A program made the position numbers and the translations under genes. Below are positions 13,806-21,703 of a stretch of 30,558 nt of DNA, piece after piece. Position 1 is the stretch's first letter. Each line of letters starts with the position of its first letter. Below the pieces are notes generated by a model, which was given only the letters and a program-made list of their open reading frames with translations, did not search any database and was not told the origin of the DNA. The DNA comes from a bacterium (lineage in GTDB: Bacteria; Bacillota; Clostridia; Oscillospirales; Acutalibacteraceae), in NCBI GenBank assembly GCA_020626545.1, contig JAHKZS010000055.1:1-30558 (forward strand). The letters are read 5' to 3'.

Positions 13806-15386
13806 ATGAAATTACGTGGAAAAAAGCTTATATCTATAGTTCTGGCGTTGACTCTGATTATTTCGGCGCTGTGTTCTATCGGATACGCTTCCGCCGCCGA
13901 AGAAGAAACCATTACTTATAAGTATGTACTTAACTGCGACAGCTTAATAAACGGACTCGACGGCGAGATTACTTATCCCGATACGCTGAGCGTTAAAACC
14001 GTTACCGACGAACACGGCGACGAGGTTCCCTCGATTGTCGTGTACAGCGAGGACAGCTCCGCTTACGCCTCGGTTAAAGACGGTAAAATCCTGTTTAACG
14101 CTACCGATATCGACGTTCCGTTCGACTTCTCGGACGGCAAGGCTTTGGTAACTGTAGAGTTTATCGTTAACGGCGATTATAACGCCGAGGATATTAAAAC
14201 TACGCTTTCCGAGTTTTACTCGACCGACGTAATCTACGACGGCAACATTCCGTATAAATACGAAAATACGGTTAACGACGAGCTCGTTTCCCGAGGCTAT
14301 GTTGACCTCGACAATCCCGAGGGAAGCTACGATTACTATGTGGTTACGTTCGATAACGACGGCGATAAAAATACTGTGGACGTTGAATGTAATACCGTTG
14401 TTGACGAGCCGAATACTCCGACTAAGGACGGCTATGTGTTCGACGGCTGGTATAACGGCGATACTAAATTTGACTTTACTACCCCGATTACTTCCGATTT
14501 GACACTAACTGCTAAATGGAAGGAAAAGGACTCGCTTTATAAGGGCAACACGGTTTCGTTTAAGGACAACCTTACCCTTAACTTCCTCGCGACTATCGCG
14601 GACGAGAATGTGGACGACGCTTATGTTAAGTTTACCTACAACCACTACGGCGAGGAAAAGACCGTTAAGGTTGACGCTGACCGTAACGACAAACTCGGAA
14701 ATTACTATCGTTTCCGCTGTGAGCTGACCGCTTCCGAGATGGCGATTGTCGTAAAAGCCGAGCTTTATAACGACGACAGCGGAGAGCCTGTTTCGACCTA
14801 CTCGAGAAGTATCCGTGACTATTGTATCGCGGGACTTGAGGACGATAATACTCCCGCGGCTGAAAAGGCATTACTTCGAGCCGCGCTCAACTACGGCGGA
14901 TATACTCAGGAACGCTTTCAATACAACGGCGAGCCCTACGCTAACGAGGGTTATAAGGACGATATTTCGAGCGTTAATGTAAAAAGCTCAATCACAGAGG
15001 ACAGACCGACAGGCGTCAGCGAGGGTATCGAGTACGTAGGTTCCTCGGTATTCTTCAAAAACGCTCCCTATGTACGCTATTACTTTAAGCTCGCCGAGGG
15101 AAGCGATATAGATGATTATACCTTTACTCTCGACGGCAGCGAGGTAACTGTCGAAAAGAACGGAAGTTACTATTACTTTAACGCGCCCTCAGTTTTAGCT
15201 TATAAGCTTGACGACGCTCAGAATGTTGTAGTTAAGAAAGGCGGTACTACCGCGTTTGACTTTAACTACAGCGTAATTAAGTGGGCACAGCTCGCTTCAA
15301 AGGATACGGAATATCCCGACGACGCCGATATGTCAAAGGCAATGTTTGTATACTATCAAGCCGCTCAGGCTTATGTAAACGGATAA
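13806..15386 (+). CDS. Secreted multidomain protein with an InlB-type repeat
   Basis: The protein has 526 residues. An N-terminal signal peptide (basic start, hydrophobic 8-28, cleavage likely after ASA near 31) directs export. Next comes a ~125-residue beta-rich region with a weak resemblance to cohesin-like folds. A Listeria-Bacteroides/InlB-type repeat follows at about 175-238 (VTFDNDGDKNT ... PTKDGYVFDGWYNGD ... LTAKWK). Two ~130-residue C-terminal halves then share a plan: a beta segment beginning VSFKDN or VFFKNA, then a helical end with ALNYGGYTQERF or FVYYQAAQAYVNG. They look like a duplicated module seen in secreted proteins of Ruminococcus. There is no catalytic motif, dockerin or sortase signal. 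Binding of other cells or glycans is possible, not shown. AGGAGG lies 7 nt before the ATG, and the 40-residue peptide gene follows 14 bp later. Confidence 0.75.
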   Translation: MKLRGKKLISIVLALTLIISALCSIGYASAAEEETITYKYVLNCDSLINGLDGEITYPDTLSVKTVTDEHGDEVPSIVVYSEDSSAYASVKDGKILFNATDIDVPFDFSDGKALVTVEFIVNGDYNAEDIKTTLSEFYSTDVIYDGNIPYKYENTVNDELVSRGYVDLDNPEGSYDYYVVTFDNDGDKNTVDVECNTVVDEPNTPTKDGYVFDGWYNGDTKFDFTTPITSDLTLTAKWKEKDSLYKGNTVSFKDNLTLNFLATIADENVDDAYVKFTYNHYGEEKTVKVDADRNDKLGNYYRFRCELTASEMAIVVKAELYNDDSGEPVSTYSRSIRDYCIAGLEDDNTPAAEKALLRAALNYGGYTQERFQYNGEPYANEGYKDDISSVNVKSSITEDRPTGVSEGIEYVGSSVFFKNAPYVRYYFKLAEGSDIDDYTFTLDGSEVTVEKNGSYYYFNAPSVLAYKLDDAQNVVVKKGGTTAFDFNYSVIKWAQLASKDTEYPDDADMSKAMFVYYQAAQAYVNG

Positions 15387-15400
15387 TGGAGGTAACGATA

Positions 15401-15523
15401 ATGGAGAAGAAAAAATATATTCCCGCACAGTTCGAAGAAGTTAAATACGAGGTAGACGAGGCTCTTTTAAATACAGGAGAGCAGCCTCCTACACTTGAAA
15501 TCGACGAAGGCGGAATACACTAA
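15401..15523 (+). CDS. 40-residue acidic peptide, unknown function
   Basis: The sequence begins MEKKKYIPAQFEEVKYEVDE, then ALLNTGEQPPTLEID, and ends EGGIH. It has GGAGG 8 nt before the ATG, lies 14 bp after the secreted protein's stop codon, and is followed by a strong terminator, so it is very probably the last gene of that unit. The plan (basic KKKY-P start, a hydrophobic/acidic middle, then a short Gly/Thr/Pro end) recalls a large class of short unstudied peptides in gut Firmicutes that read KKYxxPE...DVITTSG. A peptide precursor role is possible, but no maturation enzyme is nearby. There is no signal peptide or membrane span. It could also be a small regulator or chaperone of its neighbour. 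Confidence 0.65.
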   Translation: MEKKKYIPAQFEEVKYEVDEALLNTGEQPPTLEIDEGGIH

Positions 15524-15530
15524 ATTTAAC

Positions 15531-15560
15531 GCGCCGGTTCAACGTATGTTGAGCCGGCGC
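15531..15560. terminator. Terminator after the 40-residue peptide gene
   Basis: The 13-bp GC-rich arms 15531-15543 and 15548-15560 (one G-T) enclose a 4-nt loop. The T-run is poor on the plus strand (TTAGTTG). The stem lies between converging genes and may serve both. Confidence 0.75.
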
Positions 15561-15579
15561 TTAGTTGTAAGTTGGATTT

Positions 15580-16077
15580 TTAGCTTTTAACCTCTATAAA
15601 ATACGGCACAATATCGACGTACCCGCCGTCCTTGTTTAAGAACCCTCCCGGGATTGTGCCGAGCGGAGTAAAGCCGAGCTTTTCGTACAGCTTCCGCGCG
15701 GGCAAATTGCTTTTTACTACGGCGTTAAACTGTAAAATCCTGAAGCCGTTTTCTTTAGCTTGGTTTATGCTGTCGAGTACAAGCTTTTCGCCGATATGAA
15801 GTCCTCTCAGCCCCTTTTTAACGGCGTAGCTCGCGTTCGATATATGACCGCAGCGTCCGACGTTGTTCGGGTGCAGAATATATAACCCGAGAAGATTTTT
15901 TGTGTCGGTATCTACCGCTACAGAACAGGTAGTCTGGCTGTCGAAAAATTCTTTTCCGCTTTTAGAGTTAAGAAGCTCGGTCTGAGGGAACGCTTCGCCG
16001 TCCTCGACAACCTCGTTCCAGATTTCGACCATTTTTTCAATGTCGCTTTCTTCGTGTTTTCTCACAATTATATTCAT
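15580..16077 (-). CDS. GNAT-family N-acetyltransferase
   Basis: The protein has 165 residues in a single GNAT domain. The acetyl-CoA loop is VKKGLRGLHIGEKL (near 87-100), with the R-G-x-x-I-G form of the motif. ARKLYEKLGF near 128-137 is the usual C-terminal motif. The overall sequence resembles the phosphinothricin/L-methionine sulfoximine acetyltransferase-like branch, but the substrate cannot be fixed. Its ATG lies one base after the stop codon of the fumarase beta gene (TAA-T-ATG), with no strong ribosome site of its own, so it depends on translation of the fumarase genes. Why an acetyltransferase is tied to fumarase is not clear. Confidence 0.87.
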   Translation of the reverse strand: MNIIVRKHEESDIEKMVEIWNEVVEDGEAFPQTELLNSKSGKEFFDSQTTCSVAVDTDTKNLLGLYILHPNNVGRCGHISNASYAVKKGLRGLHIGEKLVLDSINQAKENGFRILQFNAVVKSNLPARKLYEKLGFTPLGTIPGGFLNKDGGYVDIVPYFIEVKS

Positions 16078-16078
16078 A

Positions 16079-16603
16079 TTATCTCTCGTAAACGTCGTTG
16101 CCCTCGCTGTCGATAGCGACTACACAGGGAAAATCCTCGACATAATACATCCTTATGGATTCCGTGCCTAAATCCTCGTAGCAGATAGGCTCGGTCTTTT
16201 TTATGCTTTTCGCTATAAGAGCCGCCGCTCCGCCGATAGCCGCGAAATATACGGCGTGGTTGTGGACGATGGCTTTTTTTACGTCGTCGTTTCGACGGCC
16301 TTTTCCAATCATAGCTTTAAGTCCCATATCCAAGAGCTTCGGCGCGTATTTATCCATTCGATAGCTCGAGGTCGGGCCCGCGGGGCCTACGGCGTAACCC
16401 GGTTTCGCGGGAGCGGGGCCTACGTAATAGATAGTTTCTCCGTCAATATTTACGGGTAAAGCCTCTCCTTTTTCTGCGAGTTCAAAGAGACGTTTGTGCG
16501 CGGCGTCACGGCCTGTAATCATTGTACCCGTGAGAAGTACGCTTTCGCCCGCCTTTAAGCCGTTAATCTGTTCGTCGGTCAGGGGTAAAGTCAGTTTCTT
16601 CAT
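16079..16603 (-). CDS. Class I fumarate hydratase, beta subunit
   Basis: At 174 residues this is the C-terminal (swivelling) half of the two-subunit iron-sulfur fumarase / L-tartrate dehydratase family. It pairs with the alpha subunit encoded just upstream to interconvert fumarate and malate. Family signs are LLTGTMITGRDAAHKR (near 23-38), the VGPAPAKPGYAVGPAGPTSS loop and IGKGRR. The start has AAGGAGG upstream and lies 12 bp after the alpha gene. The beta subunit carries no iron-sulfur ligands, and none is expected. Tartrate dehydratase is the alternative; the lack of tartrate genes favours fumarase. Because this enzyme class is oxygen-sensitive, it fits a strict anaerobe. Confidence 0.92.
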   Translation of the reverse strand: MKKLTLPLTDEQINGLKAGESVLLTGTMITGRDAAHKRLFELAEKGEALPVNIDGETIYYVGPAPAKPGYAVGPAGPTSSYRMDKYAPKLLDMGLKAMIGKGRRNDDVKKAIVHNHAVYFAAIGGAAALIAKSIKKTEPICYEDLGTESIRMYYVEDFPCVVAIDSEGNDVYER

Positions 16604-16615
16604 AGCTGCGCCTCC

Positions 16616-17464
16616 TTAAATTTTCGCGGACTTATGTCTTGCCGCGTGACAACAAATATTCACCGCTACGGGCATACCCGCGATATGAGTCGGCGAGGTT
16701 TCGATATTTACGCCGAGGGCGCAGGTTTTTCCGCCTAAGCCCGCGGGGCCGAAGCCCATTTTGTTGATTGCTTCGAGCAGTTCTTTTTCGAGTTCTGCGT
16801 AACGTTCGTCGGGATTATAGGTATCTATGCTCCTGAACGTCGCCTTTTTGGCGAGCTGAGCCGCTCTCTCGAAGGTTCCGCCGATACCTACCCCGACTAC
16901 AATCGGAGGACAGGGGTTAGGGCCTGCCGATTTTACGGTATCGAGTATAAACTGTTTAACGCCCTCTACTCCGTATGAGGGAGTGAGCATTTTTATCGCG
17001 GACATATTTTCGCTTCCGAACCCTTTTCCGCCCGCGGTAATTTTTATAGTATTTCCGCTGACGATTTTTGTGTGAATAATCGCGGGAGTGTTGTCCTTTG
17101 TATTAATTCTGTCGAATACAGGGTCGCTGACTACGCTTTTTCTGAGATAGCCCTCGTCGTAAGCCTCGCGGACGCCTTGCTGTACGGCTTCTTCAAAATC
17201 TCCGTCCACGACAACCTTGTCGCCATATTCGATAAACAGCACCGCCATTCCCGTGTCCTGACACATCGGGATTTCTTCCGCGGCGGCTATTTCGTCGTTC
17301 TCGATAATCTGGGAAAGAACGCTTTTCGCCGTATCGCTTTCTTCGTTGTCACGGGCGGTTTTAAGCGCGTTCATAATATCTTCGCCGATAAAATAGTTGC
17401 AATCCATAAACAGCTTTTTGACTGTTTCGGTTATTTCGTTCGCTTTAATAATTCTCGTTTCCAT
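16616..17464 (-). CDS. Class I fumarate hydratase, alpha subunit ([4Fe-4S])
   Basis: The 282-residue alpha subunit holds the catalytic iron-sulfur cluster. The three expected cysteine sites are present: C68 in PMCQDTG, C185 in GPNPCPP, and C271 or C272 in the AVNICCHAARH end motif. The spacing matches E. coli TtdA. GVGIGGTFERAA is also conserved. I place the start at the ATG at 17464, which has AAGGAG 6 nt upstream. The frame stays open for 13 more codons upstream, but that stretch overlaps the promoter. It is the first gene of the alpha-beta-GNAT operon, with the promoter at 17492-17520. The reaction links malate and fumarate in a reductive branch that ends in succinate, or feeds aspartate and malate metabolism. 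Confidence 0.93.
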   Translation of the reverse strand: METRIIKANEITETVKKLFMDCNYFIGEDIMNALKTARDNEESDTAKSVLSQIIENDEIAAAEEIPMCQDTGMAVLFIEYGDKVVVDGDFEEAVQQGVREAYDEGYLRKSVVSDPVFDRINTKDNTPAIIHTKIVSGNTIKITAGGKGFGSENMSAIKMLTPSYGVEGVKQFILDTVKSAGPNPCPPIVVGVGIGGTFERAAQLAKKATFRSIDTYNPDERYAELEKELLEAINKMGFGPAGLGGKTCALGVNIETSPTHIAGMPVAVNICCHAARHKSAKI

Positions 17465-17491
17465 ACGCTGCTCCTTAACAAAACTAATTTT

Positions 17492-17520
17492 ATTATAGAA
17501 CAAATCCAGCTTTAAATCAA
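17492..17520 (-). promoter_or_regulatory. Promoter of the fumarase operon
   Basis: On the minus strand TTGATT (17520-17515) and TATAAT (17497-17492) are 17 bp apart. The leader would be only about 20 nt. Confidence 0.8.
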
Positions 17521-17572
17521 ATTAATCTTTTAAAAACCGCGCAAATATGGTATATTAATCATATATATTTAA

Positions 17573-17606
17573 AAAATCCGACATATAGTTTTCACATTCG
17601 GATTTT
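17573..17606. promoter_or_regulatory. Inverted repeat upstream of the two-component genes
   Basis: AAAATCCGA (17573-17581) and TCGGATTTT (17598-17606) are perfect 9-bp arms 16 bp apart. They cover the -35 area of the response-regulator promoter. They could be a site for self-regulation or an AT-flanked hairpin. Only the symmetry is seen. Confidence 0.35.
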
Positions 17607-17613
17607 AAAATTA

Positions 17614-17622
17614 TGTTATAAT
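17614..17622 (+). promoter_or_regulatory. Extended -10 promoter of the two-component genes
   Basis: TGTTATAAT gives a TGnTATAAT extended -10 at 17614-17622, with no good -35 at the right distance. The RNA would start near 17629, about 12 nt before the ATG, so the leader is very short. Confidence 0.65.
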
Positions 17623-17640
17623 CAATCGGGAGGGGATAAT

Positions 17641-18318
17641 ATGAGTAAACTTTTAGTAGTAGACGATGAGGTAAGAATCCGCGAGCTTATCCGCAAGTAC
17701 GCGGAATTTGAGGGACATACCGTTGAGGAAGCGGGAGACGGTATGCAGGCTATCGAAGTATGCCGTAAAAACACCTACGATTTAATTATAATGGACGTTA
17801 TGATGCCCGAGCTGGACGGATTTTCGGCGTGCCGTGAGATTAGAAAATTTTCCGACACTCCCGTAATTATGCTCTCGGCGAGAGGCGAGGAGTACGATAA
17901 AATCCACGGCTTCGAGCTCGGCTCGGACGACTACGTTGTAAAGCCTTTCTCCCCGAAAGAGCTTATGATGAGGGTTAACGCTGTTATCAAACGCTCCGAG
18001 GGTAAAAACGCCCGGGCTGAAAAGGACATTTTTACCTACAAGGGACTTACCGTAGATTTTTCCGCCCGAATAGTAACTATCGACGGCAAACGCGCCGAAA
18101 TGACCCCGAAGGAGTACGAGCTGTTCTTCTATATGGTTAAGAATAAGGGCTTGGCGCTTACGAGAGAAAAGCTTATCTCGGAAGTATGGGGATACGATTT
18201 CTTCGGCGACGAGCGCACGCTCGATACCCATATTAAACTGCTCAGAAAATCGCTCGGCGATTATAGTAAATGTATAGTTACGCTTCGAGGGGTAGGTTAT
18301 CGCTTTGAGACAAACTGA
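17641..18318 (+). CDS. OmpR/PhoB-family response regulator
   Basis: The protein has 225 residues, the standard length. The receiver domain (about 1-115) has the acidic pair in VVDDE, the phosphorylated Asp D52 in LIIMDVMMPELDG, the Thr/Ser site in IMLSARGE, and the Lys in VVKPFSP. A winged-helix DNA-binding domain follows (about 130-224), with TPKEYELFFYM, REKLISEVWGYDF and RTLDTHIKLLRKSLG. The start has GGGAGGGG about 6 nt before the ATG. Its last 14 bases overlap the kinase gene, and the two are clearly partners. The target genes cannot be told; no transporter or wall gene lies in the same unit. A near-palindrome upstream could allow self-regulation. Confidence 0.95.
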   Translation: MSKLLVVDDEVRIRELIRKYAEFEGHTVEEAGDGMQAIEVCRKNTYDLIIMDVMMPELDGFSACREIRKFSDTPVIMLSARGEEYDKIHGFELGSDDYVVKPFSPKELMMRVNAVIKRSEGKNARAEKDIFTYKGLTVDFSARIVTIDGKRAEMTPKEYELFFYMVKNKGLALTREKLISEVWGYDFFGDERTLDTHIKLLRKSLGDYSKCIVTLRGVGYRFETN

Positions 18319-19825
18319 TAAAATCTCACGCTGGAGAAGCCTTCCGCTAAGGTATAAACTGAGTATTTATTTTATCGCTTTTTCAGCGGCTATGCTCGTG
18401 TTTCTGTGGATATTCCAGATAGCGTTTCTCGATACCTGTTATACGCTTATACGGCAGGCTCAGGTTCAGCGCTACGCTTCACAGATTACCTCGAGTATAA
18501 AGAGCGGCGAGAATGTCGACTCTGCTATTAGCAGTATCTCCCGCGAGAATGAAATGAGCGTATTCGTGTACGACTCGAGCGACGAAATTATGACGAAGGA
18601 ATACGGAAGCGAGTTTAATAACCCATCGGGACTTCGTGATATAAATATGCACAACGTGTATTCGTATTATAAGCTCGCCGAGGATAACGGCGGTCAGTAT
18701 ATAACTACCTCGTCCGTAAATGAGGAAAAGGTGGTTTTTTCCGGCGTGGATAATGTCGAAGCTTCCGCGGACGAGCTACCGGACTATAATTCCGGGTTTA
18801 GAATGAAGGAACATCATAAACACGCCCAGAATCTTATCTACGCCGAGATTGTAAAGCTCAACAGCGGTAACGAGCGATTTGTACTTGTAACGGCGCTGAT
18901 TACGCCTGTCGATTCGGTAATAAATACAATCCGGGTTCAGCTTATACTGGTAAGCTTTGTGTTTATCGTGTTCGCGATAATACTCGCGTTTATCGTATCG
19001 CGCCGAATTTCACGACCACTGGTCGAGGTTAACACGACGATTAAACAGCTTGCCCGCAGAAATTATAACGTAGAGTTCAACAGCCGAGGCTACCTCGAGG
19101 TTAACGAGCTCAGCGATACGCTGAATATAACCCGCCGAGAGCTTCAGAAAACCGATAATCTCCGCCAGGAGCTTATCGCGAATATTTCCCACGACCTGAG
19201 AACTCCGCTCACTATGATTACGGGCTACGGAGAGGTAATGCGCGACTTACCCGGCGAGAATACTCCCGAAAACGTTCAGGTTATTATCGACGAGGCTAAC
19301 AGGCTTACGAACCTCGTCAACGATATGCTCGATTTATCTAAGCTCCAGTCGGGTGCGATAGAGCTCGAAACCGAACAGTTCAGCTTAACCGACGAGATTA
19401 ACGATATTTTCCAGAGATACACTAAGCTCAGGGAGCAGGAGGGTTACAATATAACCTTTAAGTACGATAAAAACGTGTATGTAAACGCCGACCGAATTAA
19501 GCTCGGGCAGGTTATCTACAACTTTATCAACAACGCGATTAACCATTGCGGAGAGGATAAGACCGTTATCGTTACCCAGAAATCTACCGATAAACGTGTG
19601 CGTATTGAGGTAGAGGATCACGGAGAGGGTATCCCCGAGGATAAACTCGAGTATATCTGGGATAGGTACTACAAGGTTGATAAAGAGCATAAACGCGGAG
19701 TTATCGGCACAGGCTTAGGACTTTCTATTGTAAAGAATATACTCGACCTCCACGGCGCTCGCTACGGAGTAAAGAGTAAAGTCGGCTCGGGTTCGACATT
19801 CTGGTTCGAGATGGATAGAATTTAA
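18305..19825 (+). CDS. Membrane sensor histidine kinase
   Basis: The protein has 506 residues. Membrane span 1 is at about 19-42, and an outer sensor region of about 170 residues has no recognised fold. Span 2 is at about 213-238, followed by a HAMP linker (RRISRPLVEVNTTIKQL). The HisKA domain has the phosphorylated His H296 in NISHDLRTPLTMITGY. The ATPase domain has the N box NFINNAINHCGED, G1 DHGEGIP and G2 GTGLGLSIVKNI. The best start is a TTG at 18305 inside the response-regulator gene, with GAGGGG 12 nt upstream, so translation is coupled. The signal is unknown. The outer region is polar and acidic, with no Cys or metal motif. A terminator follows at 19840. Confidence 0.93.
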   Translation: MRQTDKISRWRSLPLRYKLSIYFIAFSAAMLVFLWIFQIAFLDTCYTLIRQAQVQRYASQITSSIKSGENVDSAISSISRENEMSVFVYDSSDEIMTKEYGSEFNNPSGLRDINMHNVYSYYKLAEDNGGQYITTSSVNEEKVVFSGVDNVEASADELPDYNSGFRMKEHHKHAQNLIYAEIVKLNSGNERFVLVTALITPVDSVINTIRVQLILVSFVFIVFAIILAFIVSRRISRPLVEVNTTIKQLARRNYNVEFNSRGYLEVNELSDTLNITRRELQKTDNLRQELIANISHDLRTPLTMITGYGEVMRDLPGENTPENVQVIIDEANRLTNLVNDMLDLSKLQSGAIELETEQFSLTDEINDIFQRYTKLREQEGYNITFKYDKNVYVNADRIKLGQVIYNFINNAINHCGEDKTVIVTQKSTDKRVRIEVEDHGEGIPEDKLEYIWDRYYKVDKEHKRGVIGTGLGLSIVKNILDLHGARYGVKSKVGSGSTFWFEMDRI

Positions 19826-19839
19826 TATTAGACAAAATA

Positions 19840-19869
19840 AGAGGACAGCTAAATTGCCGTCCTCTTTTT
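19840..19869. terminator. Terminator between the kinase gene and ptsI
   Basis: The 10-bp arms 19840-19849 and 19856-19865 pair with one A-C mismatch and a 6-nt loop, followed by TTTT. GACAAAA/TTTTTGTC flanks make it near-symmetrical, so it can also stop the PTS operon from the other side. Confidence 0.85.
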
Positions 19870-19884
19870 GTCATTATAAAGCTT

Positions 19885-21585
19885 TTACACTATACCTTTT
19901 AAGTAATCTACAATCTCAGCCTCGGTGGACATCGCCATAACTGTTTCCGCCACCTTATCGGCTTCTTCCTTAGTCCATTTAGCTATGTTCTTTCTAACCT
20001 TTAATACCGACGGTGCCGATACGCTGAACTCGGTTAAGCCGAATGAAATTAACAGAGGAATCATCATCGGATTAGCCGCCGCTTCTCCGCACATTCCTAC
20101 GGGAATACCCGCCTCGTTAGCGCACTTTATAATACGTCTTATCATCATAAGTACGCTGGGTTGGAACGGTGAGTAGAGGTATGCTACGTCGCCGTTGCCT
20201 CGGTCAGCCGCCATAGTGTAGCCTGTTAAATCGTTGGTGCCTATGCTGAAGAAATCGGCTTCCTTAGCAAGCATATGAGCGATTACGCCTGACGCGGCGG
20301 TTTCGGTCATAACGCCGACCTTGATGTTCTCGTCGAACTCAATTTTCGAAGCTCTTAAATCAGCCTTGGCTTCTTCTACTAATTCCTTGCCCGCTCTCAA
20401 TTCCTCAACAGCTGTGATCAGCGGGAACATAATTCTTATATCGCCGAACGCGCTCGCTCTTAAAATCGCCTTAATCTGAGATTTAAAGAGGTCACGGTTT
20501 TTAAGGCAGTAACGAATCGCTCTGAATCCCATAAACGGATTTTCCTCTTTCTCAAGTCCGAGATAGGGGATTTCCTTGTCACCGCCGATATCAAGAGTAC
20601 GGATAATAAGGCCCTTGCCTTTTAAGACGATTGCCGCCTGCTTGTAGGCTTCGAACTGTTCGTCTTCGGTCGGGAGAGCGTTTCTGTCCATAAACAAGAA
20701 CTCTGTTCTGAATAGTCCTACGCCCTCGCCGTCGGCTTCCATAGCCTTAGCCGCGTCCTTGGGAGTTCCGATATTACAGAAAAGCTCATACTCGTCGCCG
20801 CTCGCGGAAACAGTCTTTTTGCCGCGGTAGTTTTCGAGCTCTCTTTTTTCGCGCAGGAACGCGTCGCGCTTAGCCGAGTATTCGTTAATCTGTTCTTCAC
20901 TCGGAGCTGTTACAACCTCGCCCGCGCTTCCGTCTACGATAACCTGCTCGCCCGATGAGAGAGTTGTTGTAGAATTTTCTACGCTGAGTACAGCGGGGAT
21001 TTCGAGCGCTCTCGCTAAGATAGCGGAGTGGGAGGTCTGGCTTCCTGTTTCGGTAATAATACCTACGATATTTTCTTTATTTATACCCGCTGTCATCGAC
21101 GGGGTAACTTCCTTAGCTACTAAAACGGTGCCCTTGGGAGCGTCGCTGATTTTAACGACTTTAACGCCTAAGAGGATTGCAAGCATTGCCGCTTTAATAT
21201 CCTTAACGTCCGCTGCGCGCTGCTGGGTCATTTCGTCCTCAACCTGAGAGAACATATCTATAAACATATTGCACTGCTGGTCTAAAGCTGCCTCGGCGCA
21301 CTGGCCCGACTCGATAAGGTTCTCGATAGAACCGCCCATAAACGGGTCTTTAATCATCTGGATATGGCCCATTAAAATCTCGGCTTCTTTATCGCCTGTG
21401 GATTTTCTAAGGGCTTCCGCCTGTTCTTCGGTTTCCGCGCAGAACTTTTCTACCGCGTCCTTATAACGCTCGAGCTCCGCCGCGGTATCTGTTACGGTTT
21501 TCGGGGTGTAATCGAGGGAGGTTTCCTCAATTATCATAACTTTACCGATTCCGATTCCTTCGGAAGCTGCTATACCTTTTAACAT
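19885..21585 (-). CDS. ptsI: PTS enzyme I (PEP-protein phosphotransferase)
   Basis: At 566 residues this is of normal length. EI takes phosphate from PEP and passes it to HPr, the first step of all PTS sugar uptake, in the cytoplasm. The phosphorylated His is H186 in GSQTSHSAILAR. The C-terminal PEP-binding barrel has FRTEFLFMDR, the IGTNDL motif and the active Cys in GMCGEAA. The start has AAGGA about 11 nt upstream. It is the last gene of the fructose operon, separated from ptsH by 118 bp holding two hairpins, so its level may differ from that of ptsH. A terminator lies 15 bp beyond its stop. It may be the only EI in the genome, which the window cannot show. Confidence 0.96.
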   Translation of the reverse strand: MLKGIAASEGIGIGKVMIIEETSLDYTPKTVTDTAAELERYKDAVEKFCAETEEQAEALRKSTGDKEAEILMGHIQMIKDPFMGGSIENLIESGQCAEAALDQQCNMFIDMFSQVEDEMTQQRAADVKDIKAAMLAILLGVKVVKISDAPKGTVLVAKEVTPSMTAGINKENIVGIITETGSQTSHSAILARALEIPAVLSVENSTTTLSSGEQVIVDGSAGEVVTAPSEEQINEYSAKRDAFLREKRELENYRGKKTVSASGDEYELFCNIGTPKDAAKAMEADGEGVGLFRTEFLFMDRNALPTEDEQFEAYKQAAIVLKGKGLIIRTLDIGGDKEIPYLGLEKEENPFMGFRAIRYCLKNRDLFKSQIKAILRASAFGDIRIMFPLITAVEELRAGKELVEEAKADLRASKIEFDENIKVGVMTETAASGVIAHMLAKEADFFSIGTNDLTGYTMAADRGNGDVAYLYSPFQPSVLMMIRRIIKCANEAGIPVGMCGEAAANPMMIPLLISFGLTEFSVSAPSVLKVRKNIAKWTKEEADKVAETVMAMSTEAEIVDYLKGIV

Positions 21586-21613
21586 AAAATCACATCCTTT
21601 TTAATAAGTAATA

Positions 21614-21691
21614 AGTGGTAAGCGGTAAGTGATAACTATCTAAACTTACCACTTATCACTTACCACTGAGGTTGCCGCGTAAGCGGCAACC
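21614..21691. repeat. Two hairpins in the ptsH-ptsI gap
   Basis: The first is a long imperfect hairpin (21614-21637 with 21645-21667) built from repeats like GGTAAGTGATAAGTGG, with mostly G-U-compatible changes between the arms. The second is a perfect 9-bp hairpin (GGTTGCCGC/GCGGCAACC, 21670-21678 with 21683-21691, 4-nt loop). On the plus strand it is followed by TTTTAATTT; on the coding strand no T-run follows. They may set the RNA break point or stability between ptsH and ptsI. Confidence 0.6.
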
Positions 21692-21703
21692 TTTTAATTT
21701 ACA

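Noticed and set aside
17465-17503. Thirteen extra N-terminal codons on fumarase alpha
   Set aside because: They overlap the -10 box, and the AAGGAG fits the later ATG.
21614-21667. CRISPR-like repeats in the ptsH-ptsI gap
   Set aside because: Units are short, degenerate and without spacers; they form one hairpin.
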